64,000 bases of DNA from Robbsia andropogonis (GCF_000970345.1 NZ_LAQU01000001.1:372001-436000); one strand, 5' to 3'. Positions 1 through 9,188 are shown, counted from the stretch's first letter. Numbers and translations are program-made. The notes: a model not told the origin generated them from the sequence alone.

Positions 1-67
1 AATTTTCGGTTTGGTGCTGGATGACCGCCCATCTCGTCAGGGCGTACACGGAAAGCCATCGCACCAT

Positions 68-1189
68 CTAATAGCGGCTGTCTCTGTCTCGATCGTCCAT
101 CGTCTCGACGTAGTCAATCGCTTCATGTAGATCATCAACCGTGGTGCGCATCGGATTACTTTCTGCCGCAGCTTCTTCGCCTGACGAATAGCCAGGAGCA
201 TTCATAAAAGCGCGGTGAGCATGCTGCTCCGTACCAGATTGGATATGCTGCGAGGCGTGCGTATCGGTCGCGATACCCGTTGTCCAGAATGGATCGTCAG
301 GATAAGCTGCTTTTGCTTTCAAGGTTTGCGCCCACGCCATTCCCTTATCGAAGAGGTCGTCATCGCCCCGGGCGTAGATGTAACGATCGTCATCTTCGTC
401 GTCACGTCCGTTGTAATCCATGATGCAATGATTCTCCACGTCGGTCGCATACTCTTTTAGAAAAGCGACTTTTAACGCATGTACGTAACGTGCCTTCGCC
501 TGCGCATCAGGAAACCCGGTATGAGGGACATCGATGTGTCTCAAGTTGGATTTCACAACCTGATGCCAGGCGTTCGTTTCGTCGCTCGGCGAAAATACCT
601 TTTTGTGATCGACCATTTCGGGAAGCGGCAGTTTGCCTTGCGATAGCGATACCGCGTAACCCAATGCATGATCTCCCAATTCATGAGCAAAGACGTATAG
701 AACGGATGCCAGATACTCGGGCGTCAGCGGCTTACCCGGCTCGACTTTTACGCGGATCGATATTTTGACTGTTCCGGTGCGCCGGTAGTGTTGATCGTCC
801 CATTCACATATACCCGCCGATCCGCCTTCGATCGACGCGGGCGTTGATATGCGAACATCGCGCGCTTGCATGGGAAACCACGGAACGCTTTTCCGGAGCG
901 TCGAAAAGCTGTGTCGCAGCACTGCATCCATGTATCCTTCGAAGATCAATCGCGGACTACGGCTGCGTGGCGCGGTGGAAAGAGGATGGGAAGAGGACGC
1001 AACATGCGGTTGCATTGTCCGAAGCGCCTGCAAGTTCGGATTGATCGAATGGGCTACCGGATTTTGTCCGTTTGCGGGAGGGGAAGGATTAGCCGTATTG
1101 TTTCCCTGACCGGAAACGTGCGCCCATTGGTCTGGAACGTTAGACCAGGCATGCGTTGCTCGAAAATCGCCGTAGTGACTATTATCCAT
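68..1189 (-). CDS. Hypothetical protein, possible secreted effector with HExxxH motif
   Basis: A 373-residue protein I cannot assign to a named family. Residues 1-85 are rich in Ser, Pro, Asn, Gln and His and look disordered, which is common in type III or type VI effectors. A folded region follows, and a helix around residues 160-180 carries AHELGDHALGY (H169, E170, H174). This resembles the zinc motif HELGHALG with one extra residue (Asp173), so it is HExxxH rather than HExxH. The C-terminus is acidic. There is no signal peptide or membrane span. By eye its G+C is lower than in the adjacent ETF-QO gene, which hints at transfer. No Shine-Dalgarno is clear, and no perfect TTCG-N16-TTCG hrp-type box was found upstream. 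Metalloprotease activity is a guess. Confidence 0.55.
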   Translation of the reverse strand: MDNSHYGDFRATHAWSNVPDQWAHVSGQGNNTANPSPPANGQNPVAHSINPNLQALRTMQPHVASSSHPLSTAPRSRSPRLIFEGYMDAVLRHSFSTLRKSVPWFPMQARDVRISTPASIEGGSAGICEWDDQHYRRTGTVKISIRVKVEPGKPLTPEYLASVLYVFAHELGDHALGYAVSLSQGKLPLPEMVDHKKVFSPSDETNAWHQVVKSNLRHIDVPHTGFPDAQAKARYVHALKVAFLKEYATDVENHCIMDYNGRDDEDDDRYIYARGDDDLFDKGMAWAQTLKAKAAYPDDPFWTTGIATDTHASQHIQSGTEQHAHRAFMNAPGYSSGEEAAAESNPMRTTVDDLHEAIDYVETMDDRDRDSRY

Positions 1190-1595
1190 CGGTATGATCT
1201 TGTTCTGTAGCGCTAAGGCATCACGTATTCATATATAAAAGCGGGCGGACCGCTGAATAGGCTTGCCCGCAACGCCGGGTTACGCGGCGATCTGGCGGCG
1301 GCTGACTGAAAACGCTACACCGTGGATAACCGCAGGGCATCGTTCCGTAGCGAAAAACCGGAGCAGTGGGCATCTAAAGTATCGTCATTGAGACGCGAAC
1401 CGGCGCATGAATCGGAACGTACGCGCGTTTTTGCGAAGTGTGCCTTGACGTGGCGTTGCGCCGGTACCGGACGCGTCAAAGGATCGATCTTTCCCAGGAC
1501 TATGGCTGTTGATTCGCACGTAAAACTGCCCTATTAAAGGCAGTAGAAGATTCGGAGCGCCCCCCCCTTTTTAGCTTCGCCGTACGTATTGCATC
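1190..1595. other. Gene-free stretch between effector-like gene and Nudix gene
   Basis: About 400 bases separating two divergent genes, so it should hold both promoters. Visible structure: an inverted repeat GCGGGC/GCCCGC (1241-1246 and 1265-1270), a hairpin ACTGCC/GGCAGT with an 8-nt loop (1525-1544), and a run of nine C followed by four T ending 24 bases before the Nudix start. A 71-codon ORF here has no support. Confidence 0.5.
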
Positions 1596-2096
1596 GTGAC
1601 CGTTACTTCCATGCACCCAACGCCGAATCAACCCATGCGAGAACGACCATCAGCCAGACTACTGATCACCACGCCAAAGCGGCGCGTGCTGCTATTCCGT
1701 TTCGAACACCGTACTGGCGCGCTCGCAGATAAGGTCTATTGGGCAACGCCAGGCGGTGGCGTCGAGCAAGGTGAAACGTTCACCGACGCCGCAATAAGAG
1801 AGTTGCAAGAGGAAACCGGCATCCAGAAGACAACGTTATCTACGCCGGTAGGAAAGCGTCAATTTCCCTTGCAGTTGCCCGATGGCGAGCAGGTGCTTGC
1901 AGTCGAGCAATATTTCGTCGTGAACACGACCTCGGAGGCAATCTCACGTGATGGCTGGACCATCATGGAGAGAGAAGTGATGGCGGATCACAGATGGTGG
2001 AGCCGGGAGGACTTATCGACGACAACTGCGACAATTTATCCGGACGAATTGATCTCATTGCTGGACGAGGCCGGGGTGTTCGATCAACCGGTATGA
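1596..2096 (+). CDS. Nudix hydrolase
   Basis: A 166-residue Nudix-superfamily pyrophosphohydrolase, which cleaves X-linked nucleoside diphosphates with a divalent metal. The full Nudix box Gx5Ex7REUxEExGU is present at residues 54-76 (GGVEQGE followed by RELQEETGI). The WATPGGG strand leading into it is also typical. The substrate cannot be read from the sequence. The start given is GTG; ATG codons at 1611 and 1635 are possible and no start has a convincing ribosome site. It stands alone and ends close to the convergent ETF-QO gene. Confidence 0.85.
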   Translation: MTVTSMHPTPNQPMRERPSARLLITTPKRRVLLFRFEHRTGALADKVYWATPGGGVEQGETFTDAAIRELQEETGIQKTTLSTPVGKRQFPLQLPDGEQVLAVEQYFVVNTTSEAISRDGWTIMEREVMADHRWWSREDLSTTTATIYPDELISLLDEAGVFDQPV

Positions 2097-2124
2097 CCCC
2101 GCACCAGCCCTGACATCTCCCCGA

Positions 2125-3825
2125 TCACATCGCGCCGTAATTCGGCCCGCCCCCACCTTCCGGGGTGACCCAGACGATATTCTGTGTCGGGTCTTTAATG
2201 TCGCAGGTTTTGCAGTGCACGCAGTTCTGTGCATTGATCACCAAGCGTTCCGCCCCGCCCTCGTCCTTGGCAAACTCATAGACGCCCGCCGGACAGAAGC
2301 GCGATTCCGGCCCCGCATACTGCGCCAGATTCACCTTCACTGGCACGCTTGGGTCCTTTAACGTCAAATGCGCCGGCTGGTTTTCCTCGTGGTTCGTATT
2401 CGACAGGAAGACCGACGATAATCGATCGAACGTCAACACGCCATCCGGCTTAGGATAGGTGATCGGCGTGCATTCCGAAGCCGGCTTCAGCGTCTCGTGA
2501 TCGGCATGCTTGTGATGCAGTGTCCATGGCACGTTGCCGCCGAGCAGCTTCTGCTCGATGCCCACCATCAGCGTGCCCAGATACAGCCCCTTGCTCATCC
2601 ACTGCTTGAAATTCCTGGCGCGATGCAGTTCCTGCTTCAACCACGACGCATCGAACGCAGCCGGGTAGGCCGCCAGTTCAGCCGCGCGACGTGGTGCGTT
2701 GACGCCATCCGGCACCGTGCCCGCGGTAACCGCGTCGTAGATCGCGTCGGCTGCCATCATGCCCGACTTGATCGCCGCATGGCTGCCCTTGATCCGCGAT
2801 GCGTTCAGGAAACCCGCATCGCAGCCAACCAGGGCGCCTCCCGGGAAGACCAACTTCGGCAACGACATCAGGCCGCCCGCCGTAATCGCCCGCGCGCCAT
2901 ACGACAAGCGCTTACCCCCTTCCAGGATCTGACGGATCGCCGGATGGGTCTTGTAGCGCTGGAATTCTTCGAACGGCGACAGATAGGGATTGCTATATCC
3001 CAATCCCACGACAAAACCGACGACCACCTGGTTATTATCCAGGTGGTACAAGAAGGAGCCGCCGTAAGTATCGGTGTCGAGCGGCCAGCCGGCCGTATGC
3101 ATCACCCGTCCCGCCTTGTGCCTGGACGGATCGATTTCCCAGACTTCCTTGATACCAAGGCCATGCACCTGAGGATCCGCATCTTTCGCCAGATCGAAAT
3201 GCGCAATCAGTTCACGCCCGAGATTGCCGCGCGAGCCTTCGGCAAACACCGTGTACTTGGCCAGCAATTCCATGCCAAGCTGGAAATTCGCGGTGGGCTG
3301 CCCGTCCTTGCCGACGCCCATATTGCCAGTCGCCACGCCACGCACCGCGCCATTGGCGTCATACAGGACCTCGGCAGCCGGAAAGCCGGCGAACACTTCA
3401 ACCCCCAGCGTTTCGGCCTGCTGCGCCAGCCAGCGCGTGACATTGGCAAGGCTGACAACATAGTTGCCGTGATTCTTGAAATTGTCCGGCAGCAGCCATG
3501 CCGGCACCGATCGCGCCCCGTCCTTGGTCAGGAACAGGAATGTATCCTCGGTGACCGGCACGTTCAACGGCGCGCCCTGCGCCTTCCAGTCGGGTATCAG
3601 CTCGTCCAACCCACGCGGGTCCATCACCGCGCCCGACAGGATATGCGCGCCGGGTTCGGAACCCTTCTCAAGCACGCAGACGCTGATGTCGGTGCCTTTT
3701 TCCGCGGCGCGTTGTTTCAGACGAATCGCCGTGGACAAGCCGGCGGGACCACCGCCTACCACCACCACGTCGTATTCCATCGATTCGCGCGGACCATATT
3801 GCTCGACAAGCGCCGGATTTTGCAT
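2125..3825 (-). CDS. Electron transfer flavoprotein-ubiquinone oxidoreductase
   Basis: A 566-residue ETF-QO, which passes electrons from reduced electron transfer flavoprotein (fed by acyl-CoA and related dehydrogenases) to ubiquinone at the inner membrane. The N-terminal FAD-binding GGGPAG is at residues 24-29. The C-terminal [4Fe-4S] site is visible as C511 (CPAGVYEF) and C535/C538/C541 (CVHCKTC). The length matches the family. I chose the ATG at 3825; an in-frame GTG five codons upstream is possible. It would serve dehydrogenases such as the acyl-CoA dehydrogenase encoded at 9.2 kb, although etfAB are not in the window. Confidence 0.93.
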   Translation of the reverse strand: MQNPALVEQYGPRESMEYDVVVVGGGPAGLSTAIRLKQRAAEKGTDISVCVLEKGSEPGAHILSGAVMDPRGLDELIPDWKAQGAPLNVPVTEDTFLFLTKDGARSVPAWLLPDNFKNHGNYVVSLANVTRWLAQQAETLGVEVFAGFPAAEVLYDANGAVRGVATGNMGVGKDGQPTANFQLGMELLAKYTVFAEGSRGNLGRELIAHFDLAKDADPQVHGLGIKEVWEIDPSRHKAGRVMHTAGWPLDTDTYGGSFLYHLDNNQVVVGFVVGLGYSNPYLSPFEEFQRYKTHPAIRQILEGGKRLSYGARAITAGGLMSLPKLVFPGGALVGCDAGFLNASRIKGSHAAIKSGMMAADAIYDAVTAGTVPDGVNAPRRAAELAAYPAAFDASWLKQELHRARNFKQWMSKGLYLGTLMVGIEQKLLGGNVPWTLHHKHADHETLKPASECTPITYPKPDGVLTFDRLSSVFLSNTNHEENQPAHLTLKDPSVPVKVNLAQYAGPESRFCPAGVYEFAKDEGGAERLVINAQNCVHCKTCDIKDPTQNIVWVTPEGGGGPNYGAM

Positions 3826-4140
3826 GCTGAATTGACACACTGGACAGTAAAGAGGGACGGCGCACCGCAGGTCTGACCCGCGGCGCGCTTTCGATTTTTT
3901 ACACTATACCTGGGGATGATCGCACAGGATTGGTGCGTTCATTCAAAAACGATCCGAGACGGTCCCGCGCAGTCGCCCTTTCGGACGGCGGTTCCGGTCT
4001 ACAGGCGCAGCCAGAAGGAGATGCTTTTTTGGATCGGTTGGCGCGTTTCAGAAAAGGTCCATGCGCGTTCGCCTCAAGGCTGCGTAAAGCGCGGCGCTAG
4101 CGGCGGAAAATGCGGTCACCGCTGTATCACGCCATGCGCA
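3826..4140. other. Gene-free stretch upstream of ETF-QO
   Basis: About 315 bases between the ETF-QO start and the end of the DapA-family gene, both leftward. It must contain the ETF-QO promoter and the end of the upstream unit. I see no strong hairpin or palindrome in it. Confidence 0.4.
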
Positions 4141-5136
4141 TTATTCGGCGGGCAATGTTGCCCCGTCATCGAGCGACGTGATCAGCGATACCACCGGTCG
4201 ACCCTCGGCATCCAACAGCCCCATCTGGATCAACGCCGCGCGAATGCGGGCGCAGACCACGTCAGGCACCGGCACAAAGGGCTCGCGCGCCATCGGGGAC
4301 GCTATCACGTGCATCATCGCCAATGCGACCTTGATGCGGGCATACATTTCATTGCGCGGCAATGCGTAGATCGCGCGCACCAGCGGCAGCATCTTGTTGC
4401 TGGCGGCACGCATCGCGGGCAGGTCGTTCGCCGCACCCGCGCGCCATAACGCCACCAGATCATCGGGCACCAATGCCGCCAATCCGGACAGGATGCCATC
4501 CGCGCCCACGGCCAGTTGCGCGAGGAACCAATCGAAGTTGGATGCCAACACACTTAGATCGGTCCGTTCGGCCTTGATGGCCGCACGGTTCTCTTCATAC
4601 GCGCGCATCGTGTCGCTGCCCTCCTTGATCGCGATCACGCGCGGCAACTTGGCCAGTTCGATCAGGGTCTGCGTCGAATAGCCATAACCGGACGCGAGCG
4701 GATATTGGAAAATCGCCACCGGCAGGTCGGCCGCGGCGATGATGGCGCGCACATACGACACGACCATCTCGGTACGTGCTCCGCCAAACGATGCCGGCGG
4801 GAAAATCGTCAATGCATCCGCGCCGGCCGCCTTCGCAAGCCGCGCCTCCAGCACCGCCTCGCGGGTACTCTGCGCGATGATGCCTGCAATCAACGGCTTG
4901 GCCTGTTGGCCGCCGTCGTGCATCGTCTTGCGCGTGGCGCGGATCACTGCGTCGCGTTCGTCGGGCGTCAGCGCGCCACCCTCACCGGCATGACCATTGA
5001 CCAGCACGGCGGAGATGCCGTCGGCCATCACGCAATAACGGACCACGCGCGCATAGGATGCCCAATCGATTTCCTGGCCCGCGTCAAACGGCAGTACGGT
5101 CGCGACCACCACACCCGTCAGGGAAAGCGTCGTCAT
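4141..5136 (-). CDS. Dihydrodipicolinate synthase (DapA)-family lyase/hydratase
   Basis: A class I aldolase-like TIM barrel of 331 residues. The Schiff-base lysine is K171 in AIKEGSD and the catalytic Tyr is Y145 in FQYP. An N-terminal TVLPFDAG and NGHAGEG correspond to the substrate-carboxylate loop. Members cleave or dehydrate 2-keto acids; this one sits among catabolic genes, so lysine synthesis is unlikely, but the substrate is unknown. I chose the second ATG at 5136 because AAGGA lies six bases before it and is too close to the ATG at 5142. It is downstream of an ABC-type binding protein, probably in the same transcript. Confidence 0.85.
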   Translation of the reverse strand: MTTLSLTGVVVATVLPFDAGQEIDWASYARVVRYCVMADGISAVLVNGHAGEGGALTPDERDAVIRATRKTMHDGGQQAKPLIAGIIAQSTREAVLEARLAKAAGADALTIFPPASFGGARTEMVVSYVRAIIAAADLPVAIFQYPLASGYGYSTQTLIELAKLPRVIAIKEGSDTMRAYEENRAAIKAERTDLSVLASNFDWFLAQLAVGADGILSGLAALVPDDLVALWRAGAANDLPAMRAASNKMLPLVRAIYALPRNEMYARIKVALAMMHVIASPMAREPFVPVPDVVCARIRAALIQMGLLDAEGRPVVSLITSLDDGATLPAE

Positions 5137-5145
5137 CGTCATTCC

Positions 5146-5328
5146 TTATTTCTCGATCACCGGCGGCCGAATGCTCGGCCCCGAAGGTAGGCTTACAACC
5201 AGCGTTGCACAAAGCACCGGGCGGTAGGTTGTCGATAACAGATAGAAAATGGCCGCCGCGCCGAACGCCTCGGGAACCTCGAACCTGGCCTGCATTCGCC
5301 GGGCGGCGGCCACGAGGGCGACACTCAC
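5146..5328 (-). pseudogene. Possible remnant of amino-acid ABC transporter permease
   Basis: A 60-codon frame starting with a GTG that overlaps the stop codon of the upstream binding-protein gene. Residues about 10-32 (RFEVPEAFGAAAIFYLLST) resemble the last segment of HisM-type permeases, which typically run FRxFEVxxxxALIYL. The rest of a permease (about 200 residues with the EAA loop) is absent and no ATPase gene follows. I infer an internal deletion that left a fragment; the resemblance is short, so it could instead be a chance ORF. Confidence 0.3.
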
Positions 5329-6188
5329 GCCGGACCGGAACCCACCAGCGTGATATGCGGTGTGTTGATCTTCGTCATGCCATAGCGGTCCATCAGCTTC
5401 GCATACGAGCCGTCCTGCATCATGTCGTCCATCGCCTTCGCCACCGCTTCGGCCACGGCCTTCTTGCGGAATGCCATCGTCGTAGGCGTGCCACCTTGAC
5501 CGCCGAGCACAAGTTTCGCCCGCTTGGACTTCACCACGGCCGCGCCGGTGTAGCTGGGCAGTGCCGCGAAATCAAACTGGCCCGCGCGCAATGCCGCCAG
5601 CATGTCGCTTGCCGTCGGGAATGCGTGGATGTCCAAGGGCTTGCCGCCCGCGTCGGTAATTTCCTTCGCGCGCTCACGCAGCCACTTTTCCTGGTAGGAA
5701 TCGGCCTCGACGCCCACCGAGTGGCCCGCCAGGCCCTTGACGTCGTTCAGCGTCGCTTTCTGCGACGGATCGGCGATCACGTCGATCGTCGACATTGCAT
5801 ACGGCACCGTGTACATCGACTTGGAACGGGCTTCGGTCCAGAACATACCGGTGTTGATCCCATCGAAACGGCCCGCATTCAACGCTGGCACCATCGCCGG
5901 GAAATCCATGCGCAGCAGGTCGACCTTCAGGCACAGCCGCTTGCCGATCTCCTCGGCCAGATCGACGTTCATGCCCTTCATCTTGCCTGTCTCGTCGACG
6001 AACTGCAGCGGTGGCAATGTCGGATTGATCGACAGTTGCAGATGGCCGCTGCTCACCAGGTCACCGGCGGGAACCGCGATGCACGCGGCCTGCGCGGATG
6101 TGGCCAGCACCGCCATGGCGACGCACGAAGTCAAAGCGGTCGCGAGCATGGTCGCGACGGTGGGCGCAATATGGCGGCGTGAAAACAT
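5325..6188 (-). CDS. ABC transporter substrate-binding protein, family 3 (polar amino acid type)
   Basis: A 287-residue periplasmic binding protein with a signal peptide ending at about residue 34 (SAQA/A). The mature part has the family 3 layout, including PPLQFVDETGKMKGMNVDLAEEIGK and the second-lobe features DVIADPSQ and LAALRAGQFDFAALPSY. It should bind an amino acid or similar small carboxylate. GGAG lies six bases before the ATG. Its own permease and ATPase genes are missing here; only a doubtful permease fragment follows. It diverges from the LysR gene, which may have controlled it. Confidence 0.85.
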   Translation of the reverse strand: MFSRRHIAPTVATMLATALTSCVAMAVLATSAQAACIAVPAGDLVSSGHLQLSINPTLPPLQFVDETGKMKGMNVDLAEEIGKRLCLKVDLLRMDFPAMVPALNAGRFDGINTGMFWTEARSKSMYTVPYAMSTIDVIADPSQKATLNDVKGLAGHSVGVEADSYQEKWLRERAKEITDAGGKPLDIHAFPTASDMLAALRAGQFDFAALPSYTGAAVVKSKRAKLVLGGQGGTPTTMAFRKKAVAEAVAKAMDDMMQDGSYAKLMDRYGMTKINTPHITLVGSGPA

Positions 6189-6616
6189 GGTCTCTCCAGG
6201 ATGCGGTGTGGTGACCGCTTATGCCGCAAGCGAACACGGGATACCGGCCAGCCGTCGCCAACGGTGTGTCGCCAGGCGTGTAAATGACTAGGCGGCTGCG
6301 GTATTGAGACATTAGCGGCGCGCCATCCCGACGCGCCAGTGAAAAAAAAACGGCCGACTATAATCGATAGTTATAGCTTCGACAGGGGATCTTGTCAGAA
6401 TGGCATGTCCGCGCGCATTGCCGGGAAGAGACTGGCAACCCTACGCGCGAACGGCAATCGAGCGTATTGCATGGGCCGATGTGGCACTGCTTCATTGGCG
6501 GTCGCGCGCGAGGCAAGCGTGGAATCGCGCTGACGGCATGCAAGCGGGCACCGCATTGGCCCGGATGGGGCTGTGCCGGATTTGCAACGCCGTGGAAAAT
6601 TGAACTAAGGGAAAGG
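6189..6616. other. Divergent promoter region, binding protein / LysR gene
   Basis: About 430 bases between the leftward binding-protein gene and the rightward LysR-type gene. It holds the palindrome listed at 6358-6376. Short ORFs here lack any recognisable product. Confidence 0.5.
6358..6376. promoter_or_regulatory. Candidate LysR-type operator
   Basis: Inverted repeat CTATAA-TCGATAG-TTATAG with perfect 6-bp arms. It contains the T-N11-A pattern usual for LysR-type regulators (T6361 and A6373) and a TATAAT hexamer that could serve as a -10 element. It lies 170 bases before the binding-protein start and 240 before the LysR start. Operator function is inferred from position and shape. Confidence 0.4.
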
Positions 6617-7623
6617 ATGGCAACGGAATACCGGTCCAATGCACAAAGTGGCAGGGGTAATGGTCAGTCAAGGCAGGATGACGCGGGCGGCAATCCACCC
6701 AGCGCACGTGTCCTGATCAATCTGCGACAACTCGAGGTACTGCGCGCGGTCATGCGCTACCGGACAACCACGGGAGCCGCCACCGAACTCGGCATGTCGC
6801 AGCCTGCCGTCAGCAATGCGATCCGCCTGGCGGAGGCCAAGCTCGGCTTTCCGCTGTTCGACCGCATCAGTAACCGCCTGATTCCCACCTCGGAAGCGAA
6901 GATGCTGTTCGACGACGCCGAGCCGTTGTTCCTCGTGCATCAAGCTATCCAACAAAGGCCTGGGACCTGCGAACCGGCCGCGCGGGCGTGATTCGCGTGT
7001 TTGCCACCGCGGAGTTGTCGGAATGGCTCGTGCCAAAGACACTCGCGCGGTTTGCCGTCGATCATCCGAAGGTCAAGGTCCATCTGGAAACCATGCGCGT
7101 GGATGCGATATTGGAGAGTCTCGATTCCGGCATGGCCGATCTCGGCCTGTCAATGATGCCACCCACGCGGCCGGGCTTGATCAACGAATCGCTCGGCGAA
7201 TTACGGATCGTCTGCGCAGCACCGCCGGGCGACCCGTTGGAGAAATGCGACATCGTCACGCCCGCCGCGCTGCGCGGCCGCCGATTGATCGGCGCGCCGG
7301 CCCGCAGTCCCCTGGGCTTGCTGGTGGAGCGAGCGTTCGAGGCCGACGGCGATTATTTCGTACCGGATATCGAAGTGCGTTTCTCCAATGTGGCCTGTCG
7401 CCTGGTGGCGGAGGGACTGGGCGTGTCGCTGACCGATGAACTGTCGGCACTGAGTCAGCCACCAGGCAGCATCGTCGTTCGTCCGTTCCGTTCAGGCATG
7501 CCCATCTCGCTGTGCGCGCTGTTGCCGAAAGATCGACCCCGCCAGCGCTTGACCGAAAGCTTCGTCAAACACGCGCGCGAAGTCGTCGGCACGCTACGCG
7601 CGCAATCGCATCTGCCGGACTAA
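6617..7623 (+). pseudogene. LysR-family transcriptional regulator, frameshifted
   Basis: The first frame (6617-6991) has the winged helix-turn-helix (LRQLEVLRAVMRYRTTTGAA, then SQPAVSNAIRLAE) and ends just after PLFLVHQAIQQR. The second frame (from about 6961) continues with WDLRTGRAGVIRVFATAELS and a normal effector domain up to 7623. Between codon AGG at 6956-6958 and TGG at 6961 there are two bases where three are needed, so one base is missing. Restoring it gives a protein of ordinary LysR length (about 335 residues). The start at 6617 has AAGGGAAAGG before it. It could be a real loss of function or a sequencing error. Confidence 0.8.
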
Positions 7624-7965
7624 CCACCCTTTATCGGCGCCACCTCACTGGCTGGCCGACGCCGACGGGCAATCGGCGGCGGCCATTGAGGGTGCGGCAA
7701 CACACAGTGCCGCGCATCCCCCTGCAACGCGCGGCGGTGTACGCAACGTTTCCTGTCGCGTACACCCTCCCCTCTCGCGCGGGGGGCAATCATGAGGCTC
7801 GCTTATAGTCGGCGCCATGCATTTAATAGTGCGATACGCCCGCCGCGCTTCTTCCGATTGCTATGCTGAATAGCGTCAACAACCCGTCTGCCAGCGCTGC
7901 CGGCATCAAACGCCGCCATGCCGCAGACGGGCCATGTCAGACGTATGCAAACCAATCGGAACATC
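7624..7965. other. Gene-free stretch before the CoA-transferase operon
   Basis: About 340 bases that should carry the promoter for the rightward acyl-CoA operon. TTATAGT at about 7803 is a weak -10 candidate; no clear palindrome is visible. Confidence 0.35.
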
Positions 7966-9165
7966 ATGCTGAAACTCCTCGACGGCGTCCGTGTCATCAG
8001 CTTCAACCACTTCCATGCCGGCCCGATGGCCGCGCAAATGCTCGCGGATCTGGGCGCGGACGTGATCGCCGTCGAGCCCATCGATGGGGCGTTTCATCGC
8101 AACTGGGCGGTGGCGGATCACTTCGTCGGCACGCAGAGCGTCAACTTGCTGACCACCGGCCGCAACAAGCGCAGCCTGTCGGTCGACATGAAGAGCGCCG
8201 AAGGCCGTGCGCTGACGCAACGGCTGGTCAAGGACGCCGACGTGCTGATGGAAAACTTCCGGCCTGGCGCCATGGGCCGTCTGGGCCTCGGCCATGACGC
8301 GCTGAAGGCGATCAACCCACGCCTGATCTACGCCAGCGCCAGCGGTTATGGCGGCTCGGGCCCCTACGCGGCCAAGCCTGGCCAGGATCTGCTGTTGCAG
8401 GCGCTTTCCGGCCTGGCCGCGCGCACGGGCCGCGCTGATGGTCCCCCCACCGCGGTCGGCCCGGTAGTGGTGGATCAGCATGCCGCCGTGATCTACGTGA
8501 TGAGCATTCTGGCGGCACTGTTCAACCGCGAGCGCACCGGGGAAGGCCGCCTGGTGGAAGTGAGCCTCCTGCAAGCGGCGATCGATCTGCAAGCCGAATC
8601 GTTGACGGCCTGGCTGAATGGCGCACGCAGTGATTCGCCGCGCGGACCGGCGGGCCTGGCAAGCTGGTTCAGCGGCGGCGCGTACGGCATTCACGCCACG
8701 GCTGACGGTCACCTCGCCATTTCGATGGCGACGCCACAAGCGCTGGCAAGCGCATTGGAAGAACCCGCCCTCGCCCATATTCCCGATGATGCCGGCTACA
8801 CGCGCCGTGAAGAGATTGTCCGCCTCGTCAGCGCGCGATTGAAGACCAGGACCACCGCGCAGTGGCTCGCGCAGCTGGCCGATTCCGACGTGTGGCACGG
8901 CCCCGTGCAGGACTACGACGACCTGCAGGCCGATCCGCAGTTGACGCACTTGGAAACATTCCAGACCGTGGAAGGCGTGGAAGGCAAGCCGGTGACCTTT
9001 GTCATGCACCCGGCGCGCTTCGACGGGCAAGCGCCCGGTGTCGCGCGCGCGCCGCAGCCGCTGGGCGCGCAATCGATGGAGATTCTGACCGAACTGGGCT
9101 ACGCGCAAAACGACATCGACGACCTGATCGCACGCGGCGTGATCCGCGCCGCCGCGCCTGCCTGA
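7966..9165 (+). CDS. CaiB/BaiF family (class III) CoA-transferase
   Basis: A 399-residue family III CoA-transferase, which moves CoA between a donor acyl-CoA and a carboxylic acid through an aspartyl-CoA anhydride. The start LLDGVRVISF, the block LMENFRPGAMGRLGLG, and the catalytic aspartate D141 in KPGQDLLLQALSG are all present. An ATG 16 codons upstream is also open, but MLKLLDGVRV is the usual family start. First gene of a run of five rightward genes for acyl-CoA metabolism. Its likely role is to activate the acid oxidised by the next gene product. Confidence 0.88.
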   Translation: MLKLLDGVRVISFNHFHAGPMAAQMLADLGADVIAVEPIDGAFHRNWAVADHFVGTQSVNLLTTGRNKRSLSVDMKSAEGRALTQRLVKDADVLMENFRPGAMGRLGLGHDALKAINPRLIYASASGYGGSGPYAAKPGQDLLLQALSGLAARTGRADGPPTAVGPVVVDQHAAVIYVMSILAALFNRERTGEGRLVEVSLLQAAIDLQAESLTAWLNGARSDSPRGPAGLASWFSGGAYGIHATADGHLAISMATPQALASALEEPALAHIPDDAGYTRREEIVRLVSARLKTRTTAQWLAQLADSDVWHGPVQDYDDLQADPQLTHLETFQTVEGVEGKPVTFVMHPARFDGQAPGVARAPQPLGAQSMEILTELGYAQNDIDDLIARGVIRAAAPA

Positions 9166-9188
9166 ACCTGCTTACCACGAAGACTGAC

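Noticed and set aside
1341-1440. hrp-type box (TTCG-N16-TTCG) for the effector-like gene
   Set aside because: Several CGAA words exist on the plus strand, but none are paired at the required spacing.
1322-1537. 71-codon ORF between the effector-like and Nudix genes
   Set aside because: No ribosome site, no recognisable sequence, and it spans hairpins in a divergent promoter region.
2497-3876. 459-codon rightward open frame opposite the ETF-QO gene
   Set aside because: It is the antisense shadow of a gene with clear FAD and iron-sulfur motifs; the translation is Arg/His/Gln-rich without any domain, as expected for the complementary frame of G+C-rich coding DNA.
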